Source: Mortierella alpina
Lineage: Eukaryota; Mortierellomycota; Mortierellomycetes; Mortierellales; Mortierellaceae
NCBI GenBank assembly: GCA_029449245.1
Contig: JANATF010000016.1
Span: 434,001-498,000, forward strand
Reading direction: 5' to 3'
Length of the DNA: 64,000 nucleotides
Shown here: piece after piece, positions 10,327-20,936 of the stretch
Position numbering within the stretch: the first letter of the stretch is position 1
Layout of the letters: each line of letters opens with the position of its first letter
The notes under the pieces: model-generated
The model's input: the letters and a program-made list of their open reading frames with translations, nothing else
Database searches by the model: none
What the model was told of the DNA's origin: nothing
Program-made: the position numbers and the translations under genes

Positions 10327-11380
10327 TCAGACAATGGTCATTGCAAGAGCCTGGATGGATGAAACAAAGGGCAGGCTAATGTTTACCTGTTTCCCAACGT
10401 AGGGCATCAATGAAGTGTGCTGCTTTCTTGGCGTGGCCTCGAGTGGAAGAGACATGGAGGGTGTGGATGGATGATGGCAGGCAGAATCGTCTTCACGACC
10501 AGAAACTGACTCTTGGCTGTGCACACTGGAGGCACAGGAAGACGACACGGTGGATGGCGACGACTCGAAGCATTCAGAAGAGACTTCATAAAGATCCTGC
10601 GGCTCTGTAGACTTGCAAGGTGGTGCATCATTCACGACCCACACCTCCTGAGAGGCCTCAACGTTGGACAGACTTGGGAAGGGTCTCTGCAGCACTGCAC
10701 GAATGGTGTACTTGATCTTTGATTGCGGGCTATAGTTGCTCGAAGGCAACAGTGTTGATGCTGAAGAGGATGCAACGGAGGCTGCAGAAGATGCGGTACA
10801 TGTTGTTGTTTGTGATTCAAGAGCGGAGGAGGCGGCTGATGAGGAGGACGAACAGGACGACCGAGCACTGTCAAAGGAGTGGCGGACTCTGTCGCATGGG
10901 TGGATCAGTAGAACCTCAAAATCCTTCTTGTAGACGCCAGACACGACGGTAGAGCCGTTGTTTTTTGTATGGATCAGAGGAAGAGTCCATGTCTGGTACC
11001 CAAAGACATCCTTTGTGTGATGGTGCACAAGCTTTTTGTTCACCACGGCTAGATGGTTGTCAAAGCAGGAGCGAAAGCAGCATGCGTGAGTGAGAATGCT
11101 TTGTTGTGAAGCCAATCAGGGTTCACTCCATGGTCAACAGTGCTTTTCTTTTGTACATACATGTCCAGTGGGACTCGGTCCATGCTTCGTAGATGATTTG
11201 GATATCTCGTCCTTTGCAGTCGTAGTTGGACGAGAAGTGAACCGAGCCCTTCAGAGAACCGATTTTGTCAGGGGTGGAGCCGTAGACGAGTGGCATGCCG
11301 TGGGGCCCGACAAGATCTGTGTCGATGTTGATGGTGAGAGCCTTCTTCTTTGCCATGAACTCATCCTTCTGAGAGCGCAT
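10327..11380 (-). CDS. Arrestin-fold protein with a missing or unresolved C domain
   Basis: A two-exon minus-strand model: exon 1 11380-11161, intron 11160-11049 (GTATGT...CTAG), exon 2 11048-10327, 313 aa. The N-terminus (MAKKKALTINIDTD, preceded by a possible earlier start at 11380) and the strand pattern around SLKGSVHFSSNYDCKG match the paralogue at 13439-14675, including the intron position. The arrestin N domain ends in WVVNDAPP, interrupted by a Ser/Ala-rich insert of about 40 residues. The frame then stops soon after the start of the expected C domain (SLMPYVGKQV). A potential donor (GTAAAC) sits there, so a further 3' exon may exist, but I found no convincing continuation. It is either a truncated gene or an incomplete model. 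No PY motif is seen. Confidence 0.6.
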
Positions 11381-11672
11381 GCTGTTGCTGTGTGTGGTGG
11401 TGATGGTGGTGGTGTTTAGGAGGGAGAGATGGTTGTGGGACGTGGGAGAGTGTATGGGGGATGGACCAAGAGTGCTCAAAAGTGAGGAGTGCGGATATGA
11501 TATACGAATTGAAGATGGAGTGGAAGCGAGATCTGCTTTTGTTCTGTCAAGAGATGCAATTGATAAAAGCAAGACCGTTGGTCAGACAGGTGTGCGTGCG
11601 TGCGAGTTGTGGCAGGTTTGTGCTGAGATGAATGAAGCAGAAAGGGGGATCGTGCTGAGAAATGACCAGGCA

Positions 11673-11680
11673 TATTTATA
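11673..11680 (-). promoter_or_regulatory. TATA box of the arrestin-fold gene ending at 10327
   Basis: TATAAATA on the minus strand, about 290 bases upstream of the ATG at 11380. Confidence 0.5.
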
Positions 11681-11889
11681 CCGGGGTATGGCCATAACTC
11701 CGTTCAATGCAGTACAGTTTTCATCCTCGGAAGTACATGTGCAGAGCATATCCGACGGCAGTAGAGTAGACCGACAACCGTAAAGCTCACTTTCTCATCT
11801 TGCCTTTCGACCGATTTTCCGCCTCTTTTGAGTCGCACCAAGAGTCGACGGTCGCACAGCGTGTGTCATCTACGATTTAAGCATCGGCG

Positions 11890-12150
11890 GATCATCCACG
11901 CGGTTCATGGCCACACACAAAACGGGAACAGATGGTATTTCACGAGCTGCACCTCCAGGACCAAGTCCGGCGTCTTCATTATCATGGAGGCATGGCCAAG
12001 ACCTTTTTCAATAACCGAGGCCAAGAAATGGCCGCTCACTAGTGGCACCTGCTTTGAATATAGGTCCAGGTACTTGCTCTCAAGTAGAAATGCCAAGCGA
12101 ATCACTCTTGCCAAGCCAATCCGCCATTTAACGTTTGCCTGAACGTTCTT
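11890..12150 (-). pseudogene. Remnant of an arrestin C domain
   Basis: A short minus-strand frame contains KTPDLVLEVQLVKYHLF, which has the alternating pattern of an arrestin C-domain strand. It lines up with RLESSLLSISVRLKQTII in the intact paralogue at 13439-14675. Stops and frame breaks flank it and no start is present. It is probably left over from a third copy in the local arrestin array. Similarity was judged by eye only. Confidence 0.35.
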
Positions 12151-12779
12151 GGGACTATTGCCAGTTCAAAACTCGAAACCTTTAACTCCCTAAGCTGGTT
12201 GCCTGTCAAGGCACAAGAGAGCATCGGGAGAGGCCACTTTGCAAAGGAATGAAGGGGGAGAGATCCATGGTGTTGCCCAGAGGTACAGACAAGCCCGTAG
12301 AAGAGCCACCTCCCCTGATCTCCTAGCGATGCACTGCAGCTGTCCAATTTGCCATGTGCGTTGCGACCCAGAGCCAAGAAAAGATTACTCAGAGCACATT
12401 CGGTTTTCTTGGTCCCCGCCCCTGCAAGGAGGTGTGCTGGCCCATGTGTATGTAGCAAAGTTATTTTAAGCCATGGGTTTCAAAAGACGGTGTGCAGCAT
12501 CGCCGATGGAGTGGTCCGATCCAGATCCTCATCCTGCAACAGCGAGTTGACAAGGCAGTTTATGTTTTTGGCGGCTCAGCAGTTGTAAGGTTAGAAAGAG
12601 GCCGTAGCTAGTCTTGCGTAGGAACCGCGAGGAGGTTGTCGTCTCCATCTGGAGGTGCTGTAATTGACACTGGGTCTACCGTTGGAACAAAGGCACATAG
12701 GCGATGATCTGCCGCACACGAAACACAAAGTGAGCTGAGCCTACATAGCGTCGCTCACGTTCTTTGATTTTCATTGCAC

Positions 12780-12990
12780 CGCCACGTTCCCCATTCGTTT
12801 CCTCTGCTCCTTTGCACATGTCATAATACGCCGCAGAGCGACTCCCAACCGTACGGCGACTCCCTTCTTCTATACCTCCGCATCCCTCCATCAACCGCAC
12901 AAAGCGCCCTCAGTCACTGTGGCCATCTGGGGAATGTCAACTGTCACTACTCAGGATGATGTATGGGCTTGGCAGACCTAACTCCTGTCA
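12780..12990 (+). pseudogene. Decayed 5' end of an SFT2 gene copy
   Basis: About 190 bases closely resemble the leader, start and exon 1 of the SFT2 gene at 15140, including the shared stretch GGCCATCTGGGGAATGTCA. In this copy the start ATG has become GTG (12919-12921) and the first donor GTAAGT has become GTATGG. No downstream SFT2 exons were found. The offset to the intact copy is 2,221 bases. This is a non-functional duplicate fragment. Confidence 0.7.
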
Positions 12991-13438
12991 AATCGAGCTG
13001 CCCCAGACAAATCATCGCACCGCCATAAACGTTTGAGAATCGTTGTAGCCCATTTATTCCACGAAGCCTTCTACTCCATAGCAAGGTCGCCAGTCAACAC
13101 AGACAAGAGAGGGTTGGGAAAGAAAGGATCCACGGTGTTGCATACAGGTGCGTACAGGCATTACAAACCTAGGCGACTCTGGAAGGTATCAGGAAAAGAC
13201 TCGCCAGAAAACTACGGATGTTGTGCACAGGCACCATCTTCCCAGTGATGGTCTCTTCGGAACGGAAGGTCGTCAGTGGCGGCCAGTTCATGCTAGTGAA
13301 GCGGAGGGGTATACCGTCTCCACCCGGAGGTGCTGTAATAAACACTGGAGCTATCGGAGATAGGAAGGCACAGGATCGCTCAGCAAAACCCCATCTCTCT
13401 TTAGATCTTCCAATGCCATCCTTGCGTGCGAGTCGTAG

Positions 13439-14675
13439 CTAGCAACACTTACTGGAATGCTTGAACACTATAGGTTTGGAGGAGCCTTCAGCCTTGTATT
13501 CCAAGTGGATCTTAAGCGAATGCTTGACCGTGACGGATGGACAATCGACACTCTGTTTGAGGCCGTCCGCGGTATGCACAATTTTGTGGACCGCAGCTGT
13601 CGAGAGGTCGCCGCGTGCCTGGGAGGCATTAGGGACAATGGACTGCTCGCTCATGTGCGGTAGTGTCACGAAGAAGCCGATCGACCACCCGTTCTGTGTC
13701 GCGACTGCACTTTGGTTTAGTTGGAATCGAACCGCGTAATTGGTTTGCTCAGGTTCTTTGGTGTCGTTCTTGCTCTTACAGATGATGGTCTGCTTCAGCC
13801 GGACACTGATACTAAGAAGACTGGACTCCAGCCTCAGCTCGCCATTCTTATCCAAGTTCTTCTTCATGGCCCATTCAGGAAGAAGTCCAGCCCTTGACTC
13901 GTTCGAAAATACCGATGCATTGTCGTATAGACCTGTGGTGGCATACATCGCCTTGATCACCATAGGAATCGTCTCTCCAGCCCAAAACGCCGTGGCAGGT
14001 AGTTCACAAGACGTGGAGATACCTGGAACTTTGTTAGAGGGATCAGGCTTCTGGGACAGGTGCACAGGCGACAAGCAATCTTGTAGAGCAGCACTTGGCG
14101 AGGCAATGCTCGAGTTGATCACCCAGACATGTTGTTCCACACTCAGGTCCGAGCTCGGAAACTTGCGATGTATACGCGCCACAATCTTGTAGCAGACCTC
14201 GCCATCCTCCAGGGTCATAGAAGACGGCACATTGATTGGATCAACAGGCAAGTTCAGCTCTCCGACATAACGACCTGCTTCGATCGTGTTTCGCTGAGCG
14301 TGCTTGAGGTTGACGGTGATTTTTTTGTGATCAAAAGTGTGCTGACCCTTGACACTGAACTGCGACGTTCGTTCTGTGGAGGGTGAATGAACGCGCTTGT
14401 AGTTAGGAACAGCAGCCATTATATATGTGCACTTATGGACGATGTATGCGAGGTAGTTGGCCTACCATACCTGACCACTCAACGTTGGCTTGTGCCGTGT
14501 ATTCAATCTCAAGGTCACCTCCCTTGCAGGGGTAGTTCGTCTCAAAGATAACCCGACCTTGAATAACTGCGGGGCACTCAGGACTGCCAAATAACAGAGG
14601 TACTCCACAAGGACCTAAACGCGTACGATCGTGGTTGATCTCAATCTTCAGCGACTTCTTCTTTTTGTCGAACAT
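13439..14675 (-). CDS. Arrestin-fold protein (two-domain, arrestin-like)
   Basis: Two exons on the minus strand: exon 1 14675-14471, intron 14470-14374 (GTATGG...CACAG), exon 2 14373-13439, 379 aa. ATG 14675 was chosen because the longer frame starts with GTG. The N domain shows KKKKSLKIEINHD, VIQGRVIFETNY and, after the intron, FSVKGQHTFDHKKITVNL. A second domain follows from about residue 175 (ELPATAFWAGETIPMVIKAM ... LRLESSLLSISVRLKQTII). No PPxY motif is visible, unlike the arrestin at 7051, so a role as an Rsp5 adaptor is not shown; it may work in cargo binding or signalling. The sequence is divergent, and the family call rests on fold pattern and the two-domain layout. It shares a 464-base divergent promoter with SFT2. 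Confidence 0.72.
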
Positions 14676-15139
14676 GGGGATATTAGGCACTTAAGTGGAA
14701 TTGAAGAGTGGGGGGGCAAAGGATTGAATATCAGAGAACAAAGTGGAGAAAGGCTAGGGTTAAATATGTAGAAGGCATCCATGGAAGGGTCCATGAGAAC
14801 ACAGGGAGCAGGCGCTTGCTATAACTGCCGTGAACACAAAAGTCGATAATCTTCTCAAGTCAAGGGCGGGCTGCACATCCGCCACTCACAAGAGCAATGG
14901 CAGGTGAATGTTAAAATTGCTCAGACTCGGTGAGCCGAGTCGAAAAAAGTTGTGCCTGAGTGGCGGGCTAAGCAGTAATGCATTATTTCCCAGCCTGGAA
15001 ATACATTTTGTATTTTGCACCGCCACGAACTCATCCGTTTCCTCTGCTTCTTCTGCACATCACATCTCCGCCGCAGAGCAGCTCCTTCTTCTATACCCTC
15101 ACATCCTTCCATCCACCGCAGGAAGCACCTTCGTTCACC
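14676..15139. promoter_or_regulatory. Divergent promoter between the arrestin-fold gene and SFT2
   Basis: 464 bases lie between the two start codons. An AT-rich TATA-like stretch (TTAAATATG, about 14760-14768) lies about 90 bases upstream of the arrestin start. The SFT2-proximal half is CT-rich and is the part duplicated at 12780-12970. Confidence 0.5.
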
Positions 15140-16512
15140 ATGGCCATCTGGGGAATGTCATCTGTCACCAATCAAGACGATGTAAGTGTTTGGCAAAAGT
15201 GTTTTCATGTCACATCGAAGCCGTGCCTGAAAAGCGTTTCCATCTCAGCTCTCGAATGTCGTTGCTCTTCTTGCTGGAGGATGACGAGAGCCTTCAGAAT
15301 TGAAGAGAAGGACTCTTTCCCCTAGCTACAAACGTTTTAACTTGAATGCTCTTCTTGGTGCGCGTAGGTTATGGATGATACCAATCCTATCAGCTGCTTC
15401 ACGCTGAACCGAACCCAGCGTCTTTATGGGTTCGGTATCTGGTAAGAACTTTGATCCAGGTTCCGGAGAAAAGTAGAGGTTTAAGGGCAGCGGGAATCGC
15501 TCTATCAGCTTTTCGCGAAGTATGCGAGTGTGTGTGACCTAAGTAGCAATGGACAGGATTGTGGAACCACCAACCTGCAAGCACAAACGGATCCCAAACG
15601 GCAAAAAAAAACGCGCGATGTCGGCTGTCGAGGTTCTCTTGGCTAACAGGATGAGTGCCTTCTCTTCATCCATGACTGGAACAGGACAGATATGAGACTA
15701 CGGCCTTAGCAAGGACTATGTACAATGACGTCTGATCGCCACCGTAACACTAACAGAATCTTGCAATTATTATTTTCTATGCGTTAGTTTCGTCGTCGGC
15801 TTTTTGATCACTATCCTGGTAAGGCAGAGGCAATTGCAGTGGAACAATACTATCATTGGGTCATATAAACAATGACCTGACGCCTTCCATTTCTTCTTCA
15901 CCTGAGTAGTCAACACTGTCAATCGCGACTGGCCAGCTCGCGATGTTTGCAGTCTTTTTCACTCTCGGGAACGTAATCTCGTTGATGAGGTATGTATGAA
16001 TGGAATCGCTGGACTGTAAGCAGCTACATATGGATGCCCGTACTGACTCTATCGATACTTTGACCAACAATTAGTACGACCTTCCTCATTGGACCCACCA
16101 AGCAAATCAAGACCATGTTCGCACCAGGTATGGTCATCAACGGTCAATGCAACCAACTTATGTCTTTTTTGGAATTCATTGCAACGGGATAGTAACAGAG
16201 TCTTTCCCCCTTTTCACTTGGACGTAGTTCGAATGGTGGCATCTATTGTTTTCCTGGGAATGATTGCTGCGACACTGATCGTCGCTTTCGTCGTAAGTCT
16301 CAATGCCCGCCCTTCAAGAATGTCATGATATACAAGTCCATCAAGTCGCTTATTTATTTTTACTTCCTTACCACCCATAGCTCGAATCGTCTCTGCTTTG
16401 TATCATTTTCTGCATCATCCAGTCCCTGGCGCTTTTCTGGTACAGCGCGTCTTATATCCCCTACGGCCGTGCAGCCATCAAGAAAGTTGTCGGAGGTTGC
16501 ATTGAGGTCTAA
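15140..16512 (+). CDS. SFT2: SFT2-family vesicle transport membrane protein
   Basis: Seven small exons were assembled by splice site and phase: 15140-15181, 15368-15441, 15788-15818, 15910-15989, 16075-16127, 16228-16292, 16381-16512. The product is 158 aa, almost the length of human SFT2D1. The conserved core is clear: TLNRTQRLYGFGI, FAVFFTLGNVISL, FLIGPTKQIKTMF and, at the C-terminus, IIQSLALFWYSASYIPYGR. The four hydrophobic segments fit the known four-helix topology. Family role: retrograde transport and fusion of endosome-derived vesicles with the late Golgi (Sft2/Got1 group). The start lies in a good context (ACCATGG). A decayed copy of its 5' end lies at 12780-12990. Confidence 0.93.
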
Positions 16513-18734
16513 GCAGTACGAGTGGTCATGCGGGAATTGGAGGATATATAGCTTTGTCGTCTATAAAAAACGCGAGGGGCTCTGTAGCACGTGTTGGTCT
16601 AGACCCAGTGGGCATTGCTCATTCTGAGAACGTTCCCAAAAATTGGAAGGTCGACCATGAAGGGTCTAGTGTGTCGGTTAATGGCGACAAGGTTGGAAGG
16701 CCGCAATTTTCTGACGCGTCCGTGTGCTTCATACTGAGTATTATTTTGGGCACACTTGGGAAAAAAACTGTCGTCTCTCTTGCACTCTAGAGTCGTTTCT
16801 TATCCAAATAGTTGATAATCGACCAATGTAGGCGATTGCCGAGTGACGGGAAGGAAAGCGAGAGGAACCAAGTTGCCCATTCATCGGCCTCAGTAACTTT
16901 GGTAAATCTAGACGGGCAAAATGGATCAATTGACGATGAGATGCGCATAATAATCCTAGGTGAGACGCCTGGGCACGCGCAGGTCTGTATCAATAGGGTT
17001 CGAAGCAGGGCTCAACGATATATCCATTATACACCAGTGCCGTTACCCGGTAAAGGAAGCGATTGAATTCGGTATTTCATAATTTGGCCTTTGTGCCCTG
17101 TGTACCGCACCGTCAAAAACCAAATTTATGGGGACATGGGGGGTACAGGGTGCACCGCACATTCGACGGCAGGCGAAAAAAAAAGATCGAGTCCTAGACT
17201 CTGAGCCCCGTTCACTTCTTTTCCTTCTCTTCCCTTCTATCCTGACGCCCGCCTGCAGATCTTCTTGAGCGTTTTCCATAGACCACACTACATGTACTAA
17301 GGAGCCAGTTACCCAACAGAAATCCTTGGTACCCGCAAAGAACCACTGGCTCGATTCGAGAGCAGAGGCCACTAAAGCCTACAGATATTCAGCCGAGCTC
17401 AGACAGGGCAGTGTGGTCTATTGCATGCCCCCTGCACCATGCACGCCGCAAGTTGCGGAGAAGACTGTATCCATGAGCGCGCATCATCTACTGTTCTTTA
17501 CTTGGACTACCCTATGGGCATCTTCGTTCTCGGTATAATGGGCGCCATCAGCCGATCGTATGTGTGGCCATCGCTCTCGTGCATACGAGTGTCAGGACTC
17601 CGACCGATCCGCTCACGCACGCGCACAAAGATTCAAATCCTCGCCTGAAAACATCAGACCGTGCATCTTTTGTTACTTGCATCATTTTTCCCTGAAGCCC
17701 TGGTGTTTGCCAGCAATAAACAATCAAGGTGTGCGAAATGAAAGTTGATGCGATTCTGATGGAGGTTGAGATATGATTCTAGCCTCATGAAAAGTGGGTT
17801 ACGGAAGAGTGGGAAAAAGGATGCAGGCAAGGCTCATGCTTGACTAGGGAATCGGCAATTTTAGAGGGTAATAACCCCTACTCCCTTTCAACCTGCTTCA
17901 TTATACATGAGAAAGTACGCGTACATGTCGAAGAGAAGAAAAAAAAATAAAGTAGATGTGCCGTACATGCATGCTGCACTTCACCCCTTGAACTCATCCT
18001 GCAATACGTCCGTAGTAACTGCAATGGCACGGTGTAAGCCGATCTATTCTTGTTACGCGTGACGACCCTTTCACAGCATGCAGTGCTCATGCCTACCCTT
18101 TCTATACCTTCGTCACTTCAATCTTCAAAACGGAGCTCTACCTCCTTCTGCGCATAACCACAGGAGGATTCTTTATAATCGGGCGCTTAGTGTGCATTGT
18201 ACATCAGAGAGGGGCAAGGAAATCTAATAGTAGAGAGACAGGAACGAACCATCGGCATTGGGGTGGACAAAGTCCTTTCCGAGACTCTATGCGCCTATAC
18301 GCCAACTTGACAGATGATGCGAGTTATGTTCAAGCTACACCTCATCAGTGGCGCCTTTGGTCACCATGAGTTAGGAGATATGCTAAAAGGAGATTACCTC
18401 CGACTAGGTTGCCTCGTTCTTCCGGTCTTATAACGTGATACTGTAGTTTCTCGACATGTTCCAAGGCCTGATGTCGCTTTTTTCTATAATTATAGTATTC
18501 AAAGCGTAGGATGCGCGAAAGACTGTCTTTCTCTAGAGACCACCACAACACTGGCGATGACTTGGCGTCCATGTAGCCACTCAACATCGTAACTGCAGCA
18601 ACGTCCGCGTAGTTTTAAATCTCTTTCTCACTCCTTATCAGCACCTTGCTTTGCAAAAAAAAAATATGCGCAACTATGCGCCCAGTCATTCATACAATGA
18701 TGCTCTCCACTGTCAACGGACGCGAATGGAAAGA

Positions 18735-18748
18735 GGGGGGGGGGGGGG
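18735..18748. repeat. G14 homopolymer
   Basis: An uninterrupted run of 14 G in non-coding DNA. Confidence 0.9.
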
Positions 18749-19050
18749 TGATGAGCCATCTTTAAAAAAAATATAGAATACCCTCGTCCTCCCTTTTCTC
18801 TACATGGGTACAAAAAACAATCTGTCGATGAATGCAAACGCAATTTGCTGACAGGTGGGACAAACAAGAGCACTTGTTTTTATTTTGGTTGGAGAAAAAT
18901 AGGACTCAATTGCAACTCTGGCACAAATTGCGCGGAAACTCTTCAGGACCGAACAATTGCTTCCAGTTCCATCGGAAAGCCGGAGACAGGGCAGGAAAAG
19001 GCTGGGCAACACCCAACCGGGCGCGGTCGAGGACTACAAAAAAAAGTTGT

Positions 19051-19058
19051 TATAAAAA
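19051..19058 (+). promoter_or_regulatory. TATA box of the carbonic anhydrase gene
   Basis: TATAAAAA lies 159 bases upstream of the ATG at 19210 and is followed by a CT-rich leader. Confidence 0.6.
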
Positions 19059-19209
19059 GCCCAGATGCAGGGGAGAAATCTACCGTTCAAACCACTAAAC
19101 CATCAACCACAGACCATCCACTCTCAAGTCATCGTTCTGATAGACGTTTTTTTTTTGTTTTGTTCACTTTCCCCCCCCATCACTCTTTTCTACTCTCCAC
19201 GCAGGCACA

Positions 19210-20155
19210 ATGAGAATCGCCTTGAACCTCGCCTTGACCGTTGCAGCCCTGGCAACTATCGTCTTTGCCCTCCCAACTAAAAACATAGAAACACTCAAAG
19301 AGCGCGACGAGCACTGGACTGTAAGTACATCATATCGTCGTCCTTCTCACTCTCAGTGTCCACCAGTCTCTGACAGATTGCCTATTTTTTTTCTTTCAAT
19401 CTCTCTCTTCTCCCACTGCAAAACAGTACGGCCAGAACAGACGTGGCCCACAGCACTGGGGCACCCTTGATCCAAAATACGGTACCTGCGGCAAGGGTCA
19501 CAGACAATCCCCCATCGACATTGCCGTCGGTGCGCCCGAAGTCAAACTCCAAAACTCGGCCTTTGCCAAACTCGACTACCAACCCCTCCACAACGTTCTC
19601 TGCGGCTACAATGGCCACGCGGTCGAGTGCCAATGGAATACCACCCAACCCTCCGCGGTCGAGAACTCGATTCACATCAAAAAGAAAAAGTACAACTTGA
19701 AGGGTTTCCACTTCCACACCCCGAGCGAACACAGAGTCGATGATCATTTCTTTGAAGCAGAACTCCACCTCGTGCACCAGTCCGATACCCCCGACAAGTC
19801 TCTGGCAGTGATCGGTATCTTGCTCGAGGTCACGGCAGAGGAGAACCCATTCTTCAATTGGATCACGGTCCTGGGCGACAAGGTCTCGGGCCAATCCAAG
19901 TCTGGCAAGGAGAAGGTCAAGCACACGGTGGAGGTGATCGACTTTAAGCCCTTGCTGGAGGACACGGGTAACTTCACGCCTCGATGGGAGTACGAGGGCA
20001 GTCTGACGACTCCACCTTGCACAGAAGGTGTTGCCTGGAATGTAGTCAAGAAACCCGTCAGTTTAGGTCTGAAGCAGTACAAGGCCCTGGTCGGTCTCGA
20101 GTCCTTCAACTCGAGGTTTATTCAAGACCGTCAAAAGAAGGACGGTGGTCACTGA
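19210..20155 (+). CDS. Secreted alpha-class carbonic anhydrase
   Basis: Two exons: 19210-19320, intron 19321-19426 (GTAAGT...ACAG), 19427-20155; 279 aa. It begins with a signal peptide (hydrophobic core ALNLALTVAALATIVFA), so the enzyme should be secreted or cell-wall bound. Alpha-CA landmarks are QHWG, RQSPIDIAVG, NGHAVE (the His64 proton-shuttle region) and GFHFHTPSEH with zinc ligands His132 and His134. ELHLVH supplies His151 as the third ligand, and SLTTPPCTEGV is the active-site loop. Glu138 matches the gate-keeper Glu106. All residues needed for CO2 hydration to bicarbonate are present. The short spacing between the second and third ligands is typical of fungal and bacterial alpha enzymes. 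Confidence 0.95.
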
Positions 20156-20936
20156 AAAAAAAGATATGTTCTGATATGCCCAACTGCCATATGTACATCC
20201 CTACATGAACAACAGTGCGTAAAAGATAAATAAATTGACAGCTACGGGCATAGAAAACCATATCAGTCTGAATTGAAAAAAAAATATAGTCTGGCTCCTG
20301 GCCCCTGTCTCGATCTTTATCTTACTTGTTACCCAGTTTTTCTTTTTTTTTTTTGCACATTCCAGGTTGCAGCCTGTTCAGAGAGCGGAGAGAGCAATTG
20401 ACAATGTTGGTTTCGGGCATGACATGCGAGAATGGGAATAACGACGTTCAACAGCGAAGGACAGAGTCGGTTTCCGTTACATTTTCCAAGACCTGCCTCA
20501 CCAGGTCCGATGGTCCGATGGCTAGAAACTGTCTGGAGTCAAGTTCAGTTTTGAACTATAAACATGTTGGACCAGGAACAGTTTTTGATCCATCATGTAA
20601 AGGTTAAATGTCTGTCTTTATGGGAATGGGGAGCTTGCGGTTCATTAAGGTCGAAAAGAGAAAGGTATATCTAGCTACTATACAAAGACCGTCGCTCAGA
20701 TCTCTACCTCCACAGAAGCTTGTTTGTTTGAAAGGTGGAGAAAATGCTACGACAATAACAGGCGCAGTACGTGAAAAAACAAAATAGATGAAGAAAGAAA
20801 ACGCGCAGGGTGGAATGGCAGAGTTATAGCAATCATAGCTGTCGTAGGTATTTGTCATAAACATATCGTGCAAAAGAAAAAAAAAAGTAGAACAGCGAGC
20901 ACTCTGAAAATAAGGAGGACAGAACGTGAGGGACTC
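20156..20936. other. Convergent 3' region
   Basis: 781 bases between the stop codons of the carbonic anhydrase and the bZIP gene. It has several A- and T-runs and AATAAA-like sites (for example AAATAAATAAA near 20226) that may serve 3' end formation. No gene is seen. Confidence 0.5.

Larger units (their letters stand above)
11381..13438. other. Intergenic region holding decayed gene copies
   Basis: This stretch between the two arrestin-fold genes has no intact gene. It holds an arrestin C-domain-like remnant (about 11890-12150) and a block from about 12200 to 12990 that resembles DNA around the intact arrestin/SFT2 pair further right: 12640-12720 matches 13316-13400, and 12780-12970 matches 15020-15200. 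See the pseudogene entries. Confidence 0.55.
16513..19209. other. Intergenic region, no gene recognised
   Basis: About 2.7 kb. Right after SFT2 there are TATA-like sites (GATATATAG near 16545, CTATAAAAAA near 16561) followed by open but unrecognised stretches at 16554-16790 and 16812-17066, perhaps eroded coding DNA. A minus-strand ATG frame of 80 codons (18587-18345) has a charged, coding-like composition but no known domain or partner exon. A 14-base G-run lies at 18735-18748. The right end is the carbonic anhydrase promoter. Confidence 0.4.
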
